Positions 1 through 7,684 are shown, counted from the first letter of the stretch. The stretch is 44,428 nt of DNA from Brevundimonas sp. (GCA_004296955.1 SCVB01000106.1:1-44428); one strand, 5' to 3'. The notes: generated from the sequence alone by a model not told the origin. Made by a program: numbers and translations.

Positions 1-148
1 CCCGAATCGCATCCTCGTCGCTGTTGAATGTCAGCGCACCGAGATGCCCCGGCTTTGCTTTGTCAGGGAAAGACCAAACCACACGATATTTCGGCACACC
101 CGTCTCCCAGCGCGTCGATATATCAACCCGTCTTGAGGCCAGCGACAA
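1..148 (-). CDS. Possible partial CDS running off the left edge, unknown product
   Basis: A minus-strand frame stays open from about 148 to the edge and reads as plausible protein, including RWETGVPKYRVVWSFPDKAK and then GALTFNSDEDAIR. The only nearby start in frame is TTG at 148-146; no clear ribosome binding site is visible. The frame also stays open upstream through the palindromic repeat at 160-184, so the true start is uncertain. No family is recognised. A plus-strand frame over the same bases (24-245) looks less protein-like. Real but truncated gene and gene remnant are both possible. Confidence 0.3.
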   Translation of the reverse strand, partial: MSLASRRVDISTRWETGVPKYRVVWSFPDKAKPGHLGALTFNSDEDAIR

Positions 149-159
149 GGCGATGCTGA

Positions 160-184
160 CTCCGCTTCCGACCCAAAGCGGACA
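160..184. repeat. Short palindromic repeat, copy 1
   Basis: TCCGCTT (161-167) and AAGCGGA (176-182) form a 7-bp inverted repeat around the loop CCGACCCA. Related copies lie at 538-566 and 1056-1083. I recall similar GTCCGCTT/AAGCGGAC palindromes scattered between genes in Sphingomonadales and Caulobacterales genomes; that comparison is from memory. The function is unknown. Confidence 0.55.
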
Positions 185-189
185 TTTGG

Positions 190-495
190 CTACGGTGTGC
201 GTCCCATGTCGGCTCGTCGCTCGAAATACCAATCCAGCGCAATGATCATCGCAAGGCACCCTATTGTGACGAGCGTTCGTTCTCGTGCCAGCCACGGACC
301 AACAAGTGGAAGTCCGTCGATCAAACCCAAGTAACCCGCTGCCAACAACACGAGGATCAGAAGGTAAAGGGCCGACTTGGTGTTGCGCGCCCATGGCGGA
401 GGGCGAGTTGCTAGGTGCCTTGCGAGATCATCGCCAGTTAACGGTGCTCCGAACAGCCAGTCCAAGAAGGCGTTGCGTTTGGCAGGGGCTTCCAT
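190..495 (-). CDS. Small membrane protein, unknown function
   Basis: This 101-residue protein has a soluble N-terminal third and two likely membrane segments, about residues 43-61 (rich in L, I, A, G) and 73-90, with a basic, charged C-terminus. The start ATG (495-493) is well supported: AAGGGAAG lies about 8 bases upstream on the minus strand. No family is recognised. It stands alone between two copies of the short palindromic repeat, in a stretch less GC-rich than the rest of the window, which fits accessory or recently gained DNA. An inner-membrane location is inferred from hydrophobicity only. Confidence 0.6.
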   Translation of the reverse strand: MEAPAKRNAFLDWLFGAPLTGDDLARHLATRPPPWARNTKSALYLLILVLLAAGYLGLIDGLPLVGPWLARERTLVTIGCLAMIIALDWYFERRADMGRTP

Positions 496-537
496 GAACT
501 AGCTTCCCTTGCTCTTCTGAGGTGGTCAATGGCGCGC

Positions 538-566
538 AATGTCCGCTCCCCCCCCCAAAGCGGACA
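538..566. repeat. Short palindromic repeat, copy 2
   Basis: GTCCGCT (541-547) and AGCGGAC (559-565) pair around a loop dominated by nine consecutive C residues. It is the same element as at 160-184, but its central GGGTCGG-type spacer is replaced by a C-run, which is also a site prone to length errors. It lies between the divergent 5' end of the small membrane protein and the 3' end of the GNAT gene. Confidence 0.55.
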
Positions 567-588
567 CCCCGGGAGTGCTGGACCCCTG

Positions 589-1008
589 TTACAATCGCTT
601 CTTCATGAAGAACCTTGCGCTTCCTGCCGGGTGATCGTCCAGGGCCCCGAACACGCTGTAGCCAAGGCGCTCATAGAAGCCGCGCGACTGGAATTCGTAA
701 GTGTCGAGCCAAACCCCAAGACAGCCTTCGCGCCGCGCAATTTCCTCCGCTTCGGTCACCAGGGCAGCGCCGTGATTCTTCCCGCGCAGGCTTTCCGGCA
801 CCGCGAGTAATTCGATGAACAGCCAGTCGTAGGCGATCCTGCCCCAAAGCCCGCCAACGGACGTCCCCGTTTCATCCTTGAGAAGGATGCCGACAGGTTT
901 TGCGGTGAGTGGCGGACCGTGTCGCCGGTTGTACTCCCTCAGGGGGTGAGCGATCGCCTCCCTGTGCTCACTGGTCGGTTCGGCGACGACTTCGATCTGT
1001 GCGCTCAT
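589..1008 (-). CDS. GNAT-family N-acetyltransferase
   Basis: The 139-residue product has a GNAT fold pattern: a beta-strand pair ending in FIELLAVPESLRGKNHGAAL (strand 4 and the acetyl-CoA pyrophosphate-binding loop, here a KNHGAA variant of Q/RxxGxG/A), a helix with EAEEIARREGC, and the C-terminal strand/helix region GFYERLGY that closes many GNAT domains. Members transfer acetyl from acetyl-CoA to an amine; the substrate cannot be read from sequence. ATGs at 1008, 1020 and 1041 are all in frame. I chose 1008 because the conserved domain begins at once after it, but 1020 is possible. The gene is monocistronic, between two palindromic repeats. Confidence 0.85.
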   Translation of the reverse strand: MSAQIEVVAEPTSEHREAIAHPLREYNRRHGPPLTAKPVGILLKDETGTSVGGLWGRIAYDWLFIELLAVPESLRGKNHGAALVTEAEEIARREGCLGVWLDTYEFQSRGFYERLGYSVFGALDDHPAGSARFFMKKRL

Positions 1009-1055
1009 GCCTCTGATCATAAGACCGCTTCTGTCCGCCATCTACCCTCCGGCGA

Positions 1056-1083
1056 CAGTCCGGTCCCGACCCATAGCGGACGC
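1056..1083. repeat. Short palindromic repeat, copy 3 (degenerate)
   Basis: GTCCGGT (1058-1064) and AGCGGAC (1075-1081) flank CCCGACCCAT, closely matching the spacer of copy 1. Pairing is weaker than in the other two copies. It sits upstream of the acetyltransferase start, in the gap before the secreted protein at 1278. Confidence 0.45.
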
Positions 1084-1220
1084 TCAGGCCGTCCGCTTGG
1101 CGGGGGTGAATTTGCACGGCGGTGGGACGCGGCGCGCGTGCATGTTCCGGAGGGCGTCTGGATTTGGTCAGTCCGGGAGATCCTTGCCCGTTCCATCGTT
1201 GTTCAACCCGGTCGCGCGCC

Positions 1221-1250
1221 TTGACAGACAGAGGTTCGGCGCGGGTTACT
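1221..1250 (+). promoter_or_regulatory. Candidate housekeeping promoter for the secreted protein gene
   Basis: A perfect TTGACA -35 box (1221-1226) is followed after 18 bases by GTTACT (1245-1250), or after 17 bases by GGTTAC. It ends 27 bases before the ATG at 1278. The -10 match is weak, so this rests mainly on the -35 box and position. Confidence 0.4.
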
Positions 1251-1277
1251 CGACCTGGTCATGCGCCAGAGAGGTCA

Positions 1278-2192
1278 ATGAAAAACGTGATCGCGGCGGT
1301 CGCCGCAATGCTCGCCGCTGCCGTTCCTGCAGAGCAGGCTCATGCGTCGAGTAGCGATGCCGGCAAAGGCGTAGTCGTCGCCGCCCCTGTTGACCCGCTG
1401 TCGTCAGAGCGTTCCACCCGGGCCGAAGCCCAACCGGCATCAACGGAGGAAGACGGCAGGTCAGGGCGCTGGGTCGTGACTGGCCCGGACGAAATCGTCG
1501 CCTGGCTGCTGTTTGATCCGGCGTCAGTAGACGACCGGCTTCCGGCTGATCTGCGTTTCGTGAATGTCGCCGAGTTGGCAACCGGAAATGTTCATTGGGC
1601 GCGAGCCTGGCTCGAAGACCATCCCGGGCATGGCGGGTGGGGCATTTCCTTCCTGGAGATCGTTCGCGCCGACAGGTTCGAAATCGATGGACAGGCGCCG
1701 CACTGGCCTGCCGATGGCGCCTACGCCCTGTGGGCGGCGCGCGTCGTTCCGTTGCAGGCGCGGTCAGAGGAGCCGGAGGGGCTTCCTCTGTTGATCCTGG
1801 ACGCCTGGCTGCCCGACGAGGCCTATGTCGCCCGGATGCGCGCCCTGGGGCACTACGCCACGTTCGGGGACGTCGCCCTGGATCAGACCGACGACGGGCG
1901 CTGGCGGGGGGCCATCACGGTTCCTGACCTCACGGTGGTCGCCGAGTGCCTCCCGACGGGTCCGGTGACGGGCGGTCCGGAGTCTGCAGGACAGCAGGTC
2001 CTCTTTCCTCCCCGCTCCGCCGGAGTCGATGCCGTCGTGCAGGTCGTCTTCGCAGGCCATCGCGTCCAAAACTGCGCTGATCCAGCCGTCGTGAGTATTC
2101 GAGGAGGTCATCCCTTGAGTCTCGGCATCGTCCTCGAACCCGCCAGCTTCCAGACCGGCTACACCCTGGACGGGATGGTCCTTCCCCGTTAG
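1278..2192 (+). CDS. Secreted protein of unknown function
   Basis: The 304-residue product starts at an ATG preceded by AGAGAGG. Its first 23 residues form a signal peptide ending AQAHA-type (cut likely after EQAHA). The mature part begins with a low-complexity linker. From about residue 75 there is a globular domain including LPADLRFVNVAEL and HGGWGISFLEIVRADRFEIDG, whose order of segments loosely recalls the acetoacetate decarboxylase-like fold; this is a weak impression, not an assignment. The C-terminus ends GYTLDGMVLPR. It is probably periplasmic and faces the convergent COQ9-family gene. Confidence 0.7.
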   Translation: MKNVIAAVAAMLAAAVPAEQAHASSSDAGKGVVVAAPVDPLSSERSTRAEAQPASTEEDGRSGRWVVTGPDEIVAWLLFDPASVDDRLPADLRFVNVAELATGNVHWARAWLEDHPGHGGWGISFLEIVRADRFEIDGQAPHWPADGAYALWAARVVPLQARSEEPEGLPLLILDAWLPDEAYVARMRALGHYATFGDVALDQTDDGRWRGAITVPDLTVVAECLPTGPVTGGPESAGQQVLFPPRSAGVDAVVQVVFAGHRVQNCADPAVVSIRGGHPLSLGIVLEPASFQTGYTLDGMVLPR

Positions 2193-2309
2193 CGGGGGAG
2201 CTCCGTCGGATCGGGACGCTGCAACGCCGAACGATTTACTGGATGCGCCGATGGCGAGCCCGTCGGTCGGTCGCCTGCGACCGAACTCCACCCAATGAAC
2301 GAGGGTCCG

Positions 2310-2987
2310 CTACTGAGCCTTCGCCCCGTACCGCATCCGGCTCAGCACATCCGCAGCCTTCTTCAGCGGGGCGTCGAAATCCTTGCCGGCCTTCCATTTC
2401 TCGAAGGCCATGACGTTCTCGATCCGGGCGGCCACGAAGGCCTCCGCCGCCTCGCGCCCGTCGAACCAGCGCATGGTCAGGGCGGGGATCAGGATGCCCG
2501 ACAGGATCGCCCGCTTGGAATAGTGGTTCCAGTCCGTGGCCGTGTCGCCGGCCCAGTTCCACAGCTGGTCGGCGCTCTCCCAGGCCAGCTTCAGCCCCAG
2601 ATCGGCGTTGGTCGGCAGGGCCAGGAAGGCCGCGCAGCGGCGCGTGGCTTCCAGATCGGCGGCCCCCGCCTCCATCCGCGCCGAGACCGCCGCCGCGATT
2701 CGCTCGCGCATCTTCAGCGATTTCGCCTCGACCTTCGCCAGTTCGGCCAGCGCCCGGTCGTCGTGCCGCCGCGACAGCAGGGCCGCCAGATCGCGCGCGC
2801 CGTTGGGCAGCAGCAGCTCCTCGTCGCCCAGGGACAGGCCGCAGGCCTCGCAGGCCGCCCGCACCATCCGGCTGTTCCAGCCCGTCCGGGGCGCGAGGCC
2901 CAGGGCGGCGTCCAGCACGGTCTGCTCCATGCGGTCGGCCCAGTCGCCCTCGGGCGCGTCGTTCGACAGGTGTGGCGCTTCGGTCAT
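2310..2987 (-). CDS. COQ9 family protein (rpsU-divergently transcribed)
   Basis: The 225-residue product carries the hallmark central segment of the family, LAWESADQLWNWAGDTATDW followed by NHYSKRAILSGI, and an N-terminal helix-turn-helix-like, TetR-related part typical of COQ9. Eukaryotic COQ9 is a lipid-binding protein that supports hydroxylation steps of ubiquinone synthesis; bacterial members are less studied and a role in ubiquinone metabolism is inferred. The Pfam family was named for its position opposite rpsU in alphaproteobacteria, and exactly that arrangement occurs here: its ATG at 2987 faces rpsU at 3177 across 189 bases. Confidence 0.93.
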   Translation of the reverse strand: MTEAPHLSNDAPEGDWADRMEQTVLDAALGLAPRTGWNSRMVRAACEACGLSLGDEELLLPNGARDLAALLSRRHDDRALAELAKVEAKSLKMRERIAAAVSARMEAGAADLEATRRCAAFLALPTNADLGLKLAWESADQLWNWAGDTATDWNHYSKRAILSGILIPALTMRWFDGREAAEAFVAARIENVMAFEKWKAGKDFDAPLKKAADVLSRMRYGAKAQ

Positions 2988-3176
2988 GGCGGCAGCATAT
3001 CCCCGTCGGGCGGGCGTTTCGAGGCTTCAGATTGAGGCGCGACGATCTGGACAGGGCGGGGCCGAACGTGTATCAGCCCGCCTTCATCCGCGGACCCTGT
3101 CTGTCGGACCGAGATTTTATTTGTCTGCCCGTCTCCCTTTCGAGGTGCGCGGCGGGCGGCCAAAGGAGAGTTCAAC

Positions 3177-3434
3177 CTGGTACAGATTTTCGTTCGCGAT
3201 AATAACGTCGATCAAGCGCTCAAGGCCCTCAAGAAGAAAATGCAGCGCGAAGGCAGCTTCCGCGAGATGAAGCGCCATGTGCACTACGAGAAGCCCTCGG
3301 AGAAGCGCGCCCGCCAGAAGGCCGAGGCCGTGCGCCGCGCCCGCAAACTGGCCCGCAAGCGCATGCAGCGCGAAGGCCTGCTGCCGCCGCCGAAGCCCCG
3401 GGTTCCGGGCGTTGGCGGTCCGAGCCGCGGCTAA
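3177..3434 (+). CDS. rpsU: 30S ribosomal protein bS21, apparently CTG-initiated
   Basis: Frame translation gives [20 protein letters not shown], the canonical N-terminus of alphaproteobacterial bS21, then [20 protein letters not shown] and a lysine/arginine-rich helix. No ATG, GTG or TTG lies in frame near it. The codon before GTA-CAG is CTG (3177-3179), with AAGGAG at 3163-3168, eight bases upstream. Starting at the internal ATG 3240 would remove the conserved first 21 residues, so CTG is the best start. The protein is 85 residues, longer than the E. coli form because of a proline-rich tail. bS21 joins the small subunit and aids initiation. A terminator follows at 3464. Confidence 0.92.
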   Translation: MVQIFVRDNNVDQALKALKKKMQREGSFREMKRHVHYEKPSEKRARQKAEAVRRARKLARKRMQREGLLPPPKPRVPGVGGPSRG

Positions 3435-3463
3435 ACCCCGCTCGACAGCCGAACGAAACGATC

Positions 3464-3499
3464 AAGGGCCGCCCCGGGAAACCGGAGCGGCCCTTTTCC
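3464..3499 (+). terminator. Rho-independent terminator of rpsU
   Basis: AAGGGCCGC (3464-3472) pairs with GCGGCCCTT (3487-3495). An inner CCGG/CCGG pair closes a GAAA tetraloop, and the stem runs into TTTT. It begins 29 bases after the rpsU stop codon. Confidence 0.8.
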
Positions 3500-3503
3500 T
3501 TGT

Positions 3504-3642
3504 CTCCTCCCCACAACCTGGGGAGGGGGACCGCGCGAAGCGTGGTGGAGGGGGGCCGCGCCGCGACCGTTGCTCACGACCCCTCCGTCACGGCGCGAAG
3601 ATGCGCCGCGCCACCTCCCCATCGCTGCGCGACAGGGAGGAG
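3504..3642. repeat. Intergenic repeat with nested inverted repeats
   Basis: Between rpsU and the ABC permease lies a non-coding element with a hairpin at each end: CCTCCCC/GGGGAGG (3506-3512 with 3520-3526) and CCTCCC/GGGAGG (3614-3619 with 3635-3640). The inner parts are also partly complementary: GACCGCGCGAAGCGTGGTGG on the left and a CCTCC...GGCGCGAAGATGCGCC...CCACC arrangement on the right. Comparable GGACCGCGCGAAGCGTGG-type elements are, as I recall, common between genes of alphaproteobacteria. It may act as a transcript-stabilising or terminating structure for the two converging transcripts. Confidence 0.6.
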
Positions 3643-3652
3643 ACGCAAGGCC

Positions 3653-5041
3653 TTACTTCCCCCCGCCCCGCGCGGCGTTGACGAAGCTCTTCCAGTTCAG
3701 TTTCACGTCCGACAGCGCCCCGGCCCGGAAGGCGCGGCCCGCGACCCAGACCATGAACAGGGCGAAGGCCGCCATGCCGGCGATCGCGCCGACCAGCTCG
3801 ATCATCGGCGGATCTGACGGCAGGCGCGCCATCATCACGAACGGCGTAAAGAACGGCACCATGGACAGGATGCGGATGATCGGCGCGTCCGGCGTGCCGA
3901 TGGCCATCTGCATGGTGAACATCGGGATGACCAGCACCATCATGATCGGCCCCATCAGCGTCTGGGCGTCGCGCGGCGTCTCGCAGAACGAGCCGATGGC
4001 GGCGAACAGCACCGCGTACATCAGATAGCCGCCGACCATGAAGGCCGCGAAATAGCCCAGCAGGCCGTCGTGCAGCAGGACGTCTCCGATCATGGCCGCC
4101 GTGTCCGGGAAGGCGGTCAGCAGACCCGCCGCGCCGATCCCGCCCCAGGCGACGAGCACCGTCAGCGTCAGCATGGCCACGCCCAGCACCTTGCCGGCGA
4201 GGATCTCCGTCGCCGAGGCCGAGGACAGCAGCACCTCGAGGATCTTGTTCGACTTCTCCTCCATCACGCTGTTGAGCAGGATGGAGGCCCCGGTCAGGAC
4301 CAGCGACCACAGCAGGAAGCCGCCCGCCAGGCCGATGATCTGGGGCAGCTTGTCGCGGAACGACACCTCCCCCGCCCCCGCCGACTTGGGCGAGAAGGCC
4401 TTCACCTCGGGGCGAAACCGCTCTGTGGAGTCGACGACGGCGGGATCGATCCCGGCCGTCTCCAGCACAGCCTTGCGGTTGGCCGCCTTGAGGGCGCCGC
4501 GGACGAAGTCCTGCACCGTGTCGTCGGTGGCGCGGGCGCTCCACACCCGGGCGGCCGGCACGCCGTTGACCCGGGTCAGGAAGACCACGGCGTCGAGCCG
4601 GTCGGCCTTGGCGACCTCGTCGCCCAGGTAGTGCCGGACGACCTCGTCCTGCGCCTCGCCGGGGGCCGCGGCGGTGATGGCCGCCGGCGGCGCGACGATG
4701 CGCATCTTCGGTTTGGTCAGCGCCGCAAGCGCGTTGCCGGCGGCCCCGCCCCCCGCCGCGCCCGCCGTCTCCTGCGCCTTTTCGGCGGCCTCGCGCGCCG
4801 TGGCGGCGCGGCGGTCGGCGTCGTCCTTCAGGGCGTCCCGGACCGCCGCGGCCAGTCCCTGGGCCTCGACGCCCTCCTCGATCAGGACGACCTCGCGGAC
4901 CGGTTCGTTCGACCGCATCAGGATCGGAATGAAGCCGCCCAGCACGGCGAACAGCGGAAAGGCCAGCAGCGACAGCCAGAAGCCGACGGTGCGGGCGTAG
5001 GCGCCGTACTCACGGCGCGCGATCAGGAGAATGCGGCTCAT
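3653..5041 (-). CDS. ABC-2 type exporter permease (NatB-like)
   Basis: The 462-residue membrane protein has an N-terminal membrane anchor (about residues 20-42, after RREYGAYARTVGFW), a large extracytoplasmic region up to about residue 230 rich in A, K and E, and five or six C-terminal membrane segments from about 235 to 440, with NSVMEEKSNKILEVLLSS between the first two. That layout and the EEKSNKI-EVLLSS motif are typical of ABC-2 permeases of the NatB/YhaP group. Its ATG overlaps the stop of the upstream ATPase by four bases (ATGA), so the two form one transporter. Sodium or drug export is known for relatives; the substrate here is unknown. Confidence 0.9.
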   Translation of the reverse strand: MSRILLIARREYGAYARTVGFWLSLLAFPLFAVLGGFIPILMRSNEPVREVVLIEEGVEAQGLAAAVRDALKDDADRRAATAREAAEKAQETAGAAGGGAAGNALAALTKPKMRIVAPPAAITAAAPGEAQDEVVRHYLGDEVAKADRLDAVVFLTRVNGVPAARVWSARATDDTVQDFVRGALKAANRKAVLETAGIDPAVVDSTERFRPEVKAFSPKSAGAGEVSFRDKLPQIIGLAGGFLLWSLVLTGASILLNSVMEEKSNKILEVLLSSASATEILAGKVLGVAMLTLTVLVAWGGIGAAGLLTAFPDTAAMIGDVLLHDGLLGYFAAFMVGGYLMYAVLFAAIGSFCETPRDAQTLMGPIMMVLVIPMFTMQMAIGTPDAPIIRILSMVPFFTPFVMMARLPSDPPMIELVGAIAGMAAFALFMVWVAGRAFRAGALSDVKLNWKSFVNAARGGGK

Positions 5042-5997
5042 CGGGCGGCTCCTGCGGCGGTCGGCTTCACCGACTGGTCGATGTCGGGATTGTCCCCGGT
5101 CAGGCCGATGAAGGCGTCGTGCAGGGTCGGTTCGCGCAGTTCGAAGCGGCGCACGTCCAGCCCCCCGAGGAAGGCCGCCTTGAGCGCCTCCTGCCCGCGG
5201 CCGCCGGCCGCAAGCGCCGCCTTCAGCACCCGGACCCCGTCATGGTCCGAGACGGTCTCGACGCCGCTCACCCCCGGCAAGGCCGCGGCCGCGGCGGGGT
5301 CGATCGCGCCTTCCAGCTCGAGGAACCGTTTCGAGGTCGCCCGGGCCTCGGCCACCGTGCCCTCGAACGCCTTCTGGCCGCGCGCCAGCAGCACCACCTT
5401 GTCGCACAGCCGTTCGGCGTGCTGCATCACATGGGTCGAGAACAGCACCGTGGCCCCGTCCGCGGCCAGCTGGCGAATCACCGCCTCCAGCCCCTGCTGG
5501 TTGACCGGATCGAGGCCCGAGAACGGCTCGTCGAGGATCACGAACTCCGGCCGGTGCACCACCGAGGCGATCAGCTGGACCTTCTGCGCCATCCCCTTGG
5601 ACAGCTCCTTCATCTTCTTCCGCTTCGAGGCGCCCAGCCCCTGGGCGTCCAGCATCTCGCGCGCCCGCCGGCGTCCTTCGCCGGTCGGCAGCCCCTTGAG
5701 GGCGCCGAAGAAGGCGATGGCGTCGACCGGGGTCATCTTCTTGTAGAGGCCGCGCTCCTCCGGCAGGAAGCCGATCCGGTCGCGGACCTTGCGGCCGTCG
5801 TCGGCCCCGAGAATCTCGATCCGGCCGGCGCTGGCGGCCTGCAGGCCGAGGATCATGCGCAGGGTCGAGGTCTTGCCGGCCCCGTTCGGGCCGAGGAAGC
5901 CGCAGATCGTCCCCTTCTCCACCTGGAAGCTCAGGTCTCGCACGGCCTGGAAGTCGCCGTAGCGTTTGCTCACCCCTTCGAGCGTCAGCGCCGCCAT
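5038..5997 (-). CDS. ABC exporter ATP-binding protein (NatA-like)
   Basis: This 319-residue ATPase has Walker A GPNGAGKT (residues 36-43), the signature LSKGMAQK (132-139), Walker B FVILDE (152-157) and an H-loop in FSTHVMQHAE. A roughly 90-residue C-terminal extension follows the nucleotide-binding domain, as in the DUF4162-containing NatA/DrrA-type ATPases. It is the first gene of a two-gene operon and overlaps the permease start by four bases. A sigma-70-like promoter (6030-6058) and a GGGGGAG ribosome binding site precede its ATG. It powers export by the partner permease; the substrate is not evident. Confidence 0.93.
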   Translation of the reverse strand: MAALTLEGVSKRYGDFQAVRDLSFQVEKGTICGFLGPNGAGKTSTLRMILGLQAASAGRIEILGADDGRKVRDRIGFLPEERGLYKKMTPVDAIAFFGALKGLPTGEGRRRAREMLDAQGLGASKRKKMKELSKGMAQKVQLIASVVHRPEFVILDEPFSGLDPVNQQGLEAVIRQLAADGATVLFSTHVMQHAERLCDKVVLLARGQKAFEGTVAEARATSKRFLELEGAIDPAAAAALPGVSGVETVSDHDGVRVLKAALAAGGRGQEALKAAFLGGLDVRRFELREPTLHDAFIGLTGDNPDIDQSVKPTAAGAAR

Positions 5998-6029
5998 GAT
6001 GTCTCCCCCTGCCGTATCCGTTCCACTCA

Positions 6030-6058
6030 GGATTACGGGTGTAAAGGACGTTTGACAA
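6030..6058 (-). promoter_or_regulatory. Candidate sigma-70 promoter of the ABC exporter operon
   Basis: On the minus strand TTGTCA (6058-6053) and TAATCC (6035-6030) are separated by exactly 17 bases. The predicted transcript start leaves a short leader containing the purine-rich ribosome binding site just before the ATG at 5997. Confidence 0.55.
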
Positions 6059-6143
6059 GCCGATCCGGCGAGGTCGACGCCCCGCTGTCATGAATTCCAT
6101 GTCATGTTCGGCGATACGAGTCGCGCGGCCGATGAAAGCGTGA

Positions 6144-7547
6144 ATGCCCTACGAAGTCTCCCCCTCGCCTGTGGCCCCCCGGACCGGTTCGCGCCTGTGG
6201 ACCGTCGGGGCCGGCGCCGGCGTCTCCGTCGCCGCCCTGCTCGCCGCAGCCGCCCTGCAGCCGGAGAACGCCGTCTGGCTGCTGCCGACGGCGGCCCTGG
6301 TGGGCTTCACGACCTGGGCGCTGAACCGCACGCCCTCGACGGCCGCCGGGCCGGAGCCGGCGCGTGAGACGCCCGACCACGACCAGGACGCCGGCCTTCT
6401 GGAGAATGTCTTCGAGGCCCTGGCCGAACCCGTCTTCGTGGTCTCGGGCGGCGAGGCCGACGACATCGCCGGCCGCCGCATCATCCTTGCCAACGGTCCC
6501 GCGCGGGACCTGTTGCGCATCCAGCGCGGGGGCGCGCTGCTGGTGCCCGTGCTACGCGACCCGGCCGTGCTCGAGGCGGTGGACGAGGCGCTGTTCGGCG
6601 GCCTGTCCCGCACCACCGATTACGCCGGCGTCGGCGCCCAGACGCGGCACTGGCGGGCCTGCACCTGCCCCCTGCCCCCGGGGCCCGCCGGTCCCCTGGC
6701 CCTCGTGGTCCTGCGCGACGAGACCGAGGTCCGCCGCATGGAGCTGATGCGCGTCGACTTCCTGGCCAACGCCAGCCACGAACTGAAGACGCCCCTGGCC
6801 TCCCTGTCCGGCTTTATCGAGACGCTGAAGGGCCATGCCCGCGACGACGCCAAGGCGCGCGACAAATTCCTCGACATCATGGCGACCCAGGCCGACCGGA
6901 TGAGCCGGCTGGTCTCCGACCTGCTGTCGCTCAGCCGGATCGAGCTGAACGAGCATATTCCGCCCGCGGGCCGGGTCGACCTGGCCCGCGCCACCGCCGA
7001 CGTCGTTGACGCCGTCAGCGTCCTGTCGGCCGACCGCGCGGTGGCCGTCCGGTTCGAGGACCGCGAACTCAGCGCCCCGGTGCACGGCGACCGGGACGAG
7101 ATCCTGCAGGTGGTCCAGAATCTGGTCGACAACGCCATCAAATATTCCCCGACGGGCGGGACGGTCGAGATCGTCATCCGGCCCGACATCGCCCTCGACG
7201 AGGCCGCCGCGCCCTGGTCCGGCGGCAATCGCGGCGACGGCGCCACCCGGCTGCCGCTGGTCACGCCCGACCGCGAGCAGGGCCAGCGCTACGCCGCCGT
7301 CACCGTTCGCGACCATGGTCCGGGCCTGGCGCGCGAACACCTGCCGCGCCTGACAGAACGCTTCTATCGCGTCGAGGGCCAGAAGAGCGGCGAGCGCCAG
7401 GGCACGGGCCTGGGCCTCGCCATCGTCAAACACATCGTCAACCGCCACCGGGGCGGACTGACCGTCGAGAGCGCGCCCGGACACGGCGCGGCCTTCACCG
7501 CCTACTTCCCGCTCGCCCCTCGCCGTGACGCCGTGACGGCTTTGTGA
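6144..7547 (+). CDS. phoR: Phosphate-regulon sensor histidine kinase PhoR
   Basis: The 467-residue kinase has two N-terminal membrane segments (about 18-40 and 42-62) with almost no periplasmic loop, as usual in PhoR. A PAS-like domain spans about 85-195. The dimerisation/phosphoacceptor motif is NASHELKTPL with His212, followed by N-box NLVDNAIKYS (326-335), DHGPGL (390-395) and GTGLGLAI (420-427). PhoR autophosphorylates under phosphate limitation and passes the phosphate to PhoB. It heads the phoR-pstCAB-phoU-phoB cluster, the order seen in Caulobacter. The ribosome binding site is weak. An insertion around 347-377 between the N and G boxes is slightly long. Confidence 0.95.
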   Translation: MPYEVSPSPVAPRTGSRLWTVGAGAGVSVAALLAAAALQPENAVWLLPTAALVGFTTWALNRTPSTAAGPEPARETPDHDQDAGLLENVFEALAEPVFVVSGGEADDIAGRRIILANGPARDLLRIQRGGALLVPVLRDPAVLEAVDEALFGGLSRTTDYAGVGAQTRHWRACTCPLPPGPAGPLALVVLRDETEVRRMELMRVDFLANASHELKTPLASLSGFIETLKGHARDDAKARDKFLDIMATQADRMSRLVSDLLSLSRIELNEHIPPAGRVDLARATADVVDAVSVLSADRAVAVRFEDRELSAPVHGDRDEILQVVQNLVDNAIKYSPTGGTVEIVIRPDIALDEAAAPWSGGNRGDGATRLPLVTPDREQGQRYAAVTVRDHGPGLAREHLPRLTERFYRVEGQKSGERQGTGLGLAIVKHIVNRHRGGLTVESAPGHGAAFTAYFPLAPRRDAVTAL

Positions 7548-7583
7548 CGCCCGGCCGGCCCGCGGACGGGCGGCGTAACAGAA

Positions 7584-7601
7584 CTGTCATGCGTCCGTCG
7601 T
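7584..7601 (+). promoter_or_regulatory. Candidate Pho box upstream of pstC
   Basis: CTGTCAT-GCGT-CCGTCGT matches the 11-base-periodic PhoB box (CTGTCAT-N4-CTGTCAT): the first half-site is perfect and the second has two mismatches. It lies 83 bases before the pstC ATG, between phoR and pstC. It would let PhoB induce pstCAB-phoU-phoB independently of phoR transcription. The motif comes from established PhoB biology; binding here is inferred. Confidence 0.65.
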
Positions 7602-7684
7602 AATCCGCTGACCATTCCGGGGCAGTTATCGGCCAAGAGCGGACCCGGGCGACCGGGCCGTTTCGTTTGACCTCCCGGACGTCC

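Noticed and set aside
548-556. Run of nine C residues as a phase-variation tract
   Set aside because: It lies in the loop of an intergenic palindrome and is not inside or directly before a coding start; only one such run is present.
6085-6105. Two TGTCAT hexamers upstream of phoR as a second Pho box
   Set aside because: Their starts are 14 bases apart instead of the 11-base period of a Pho box, and flanking bases do not match.
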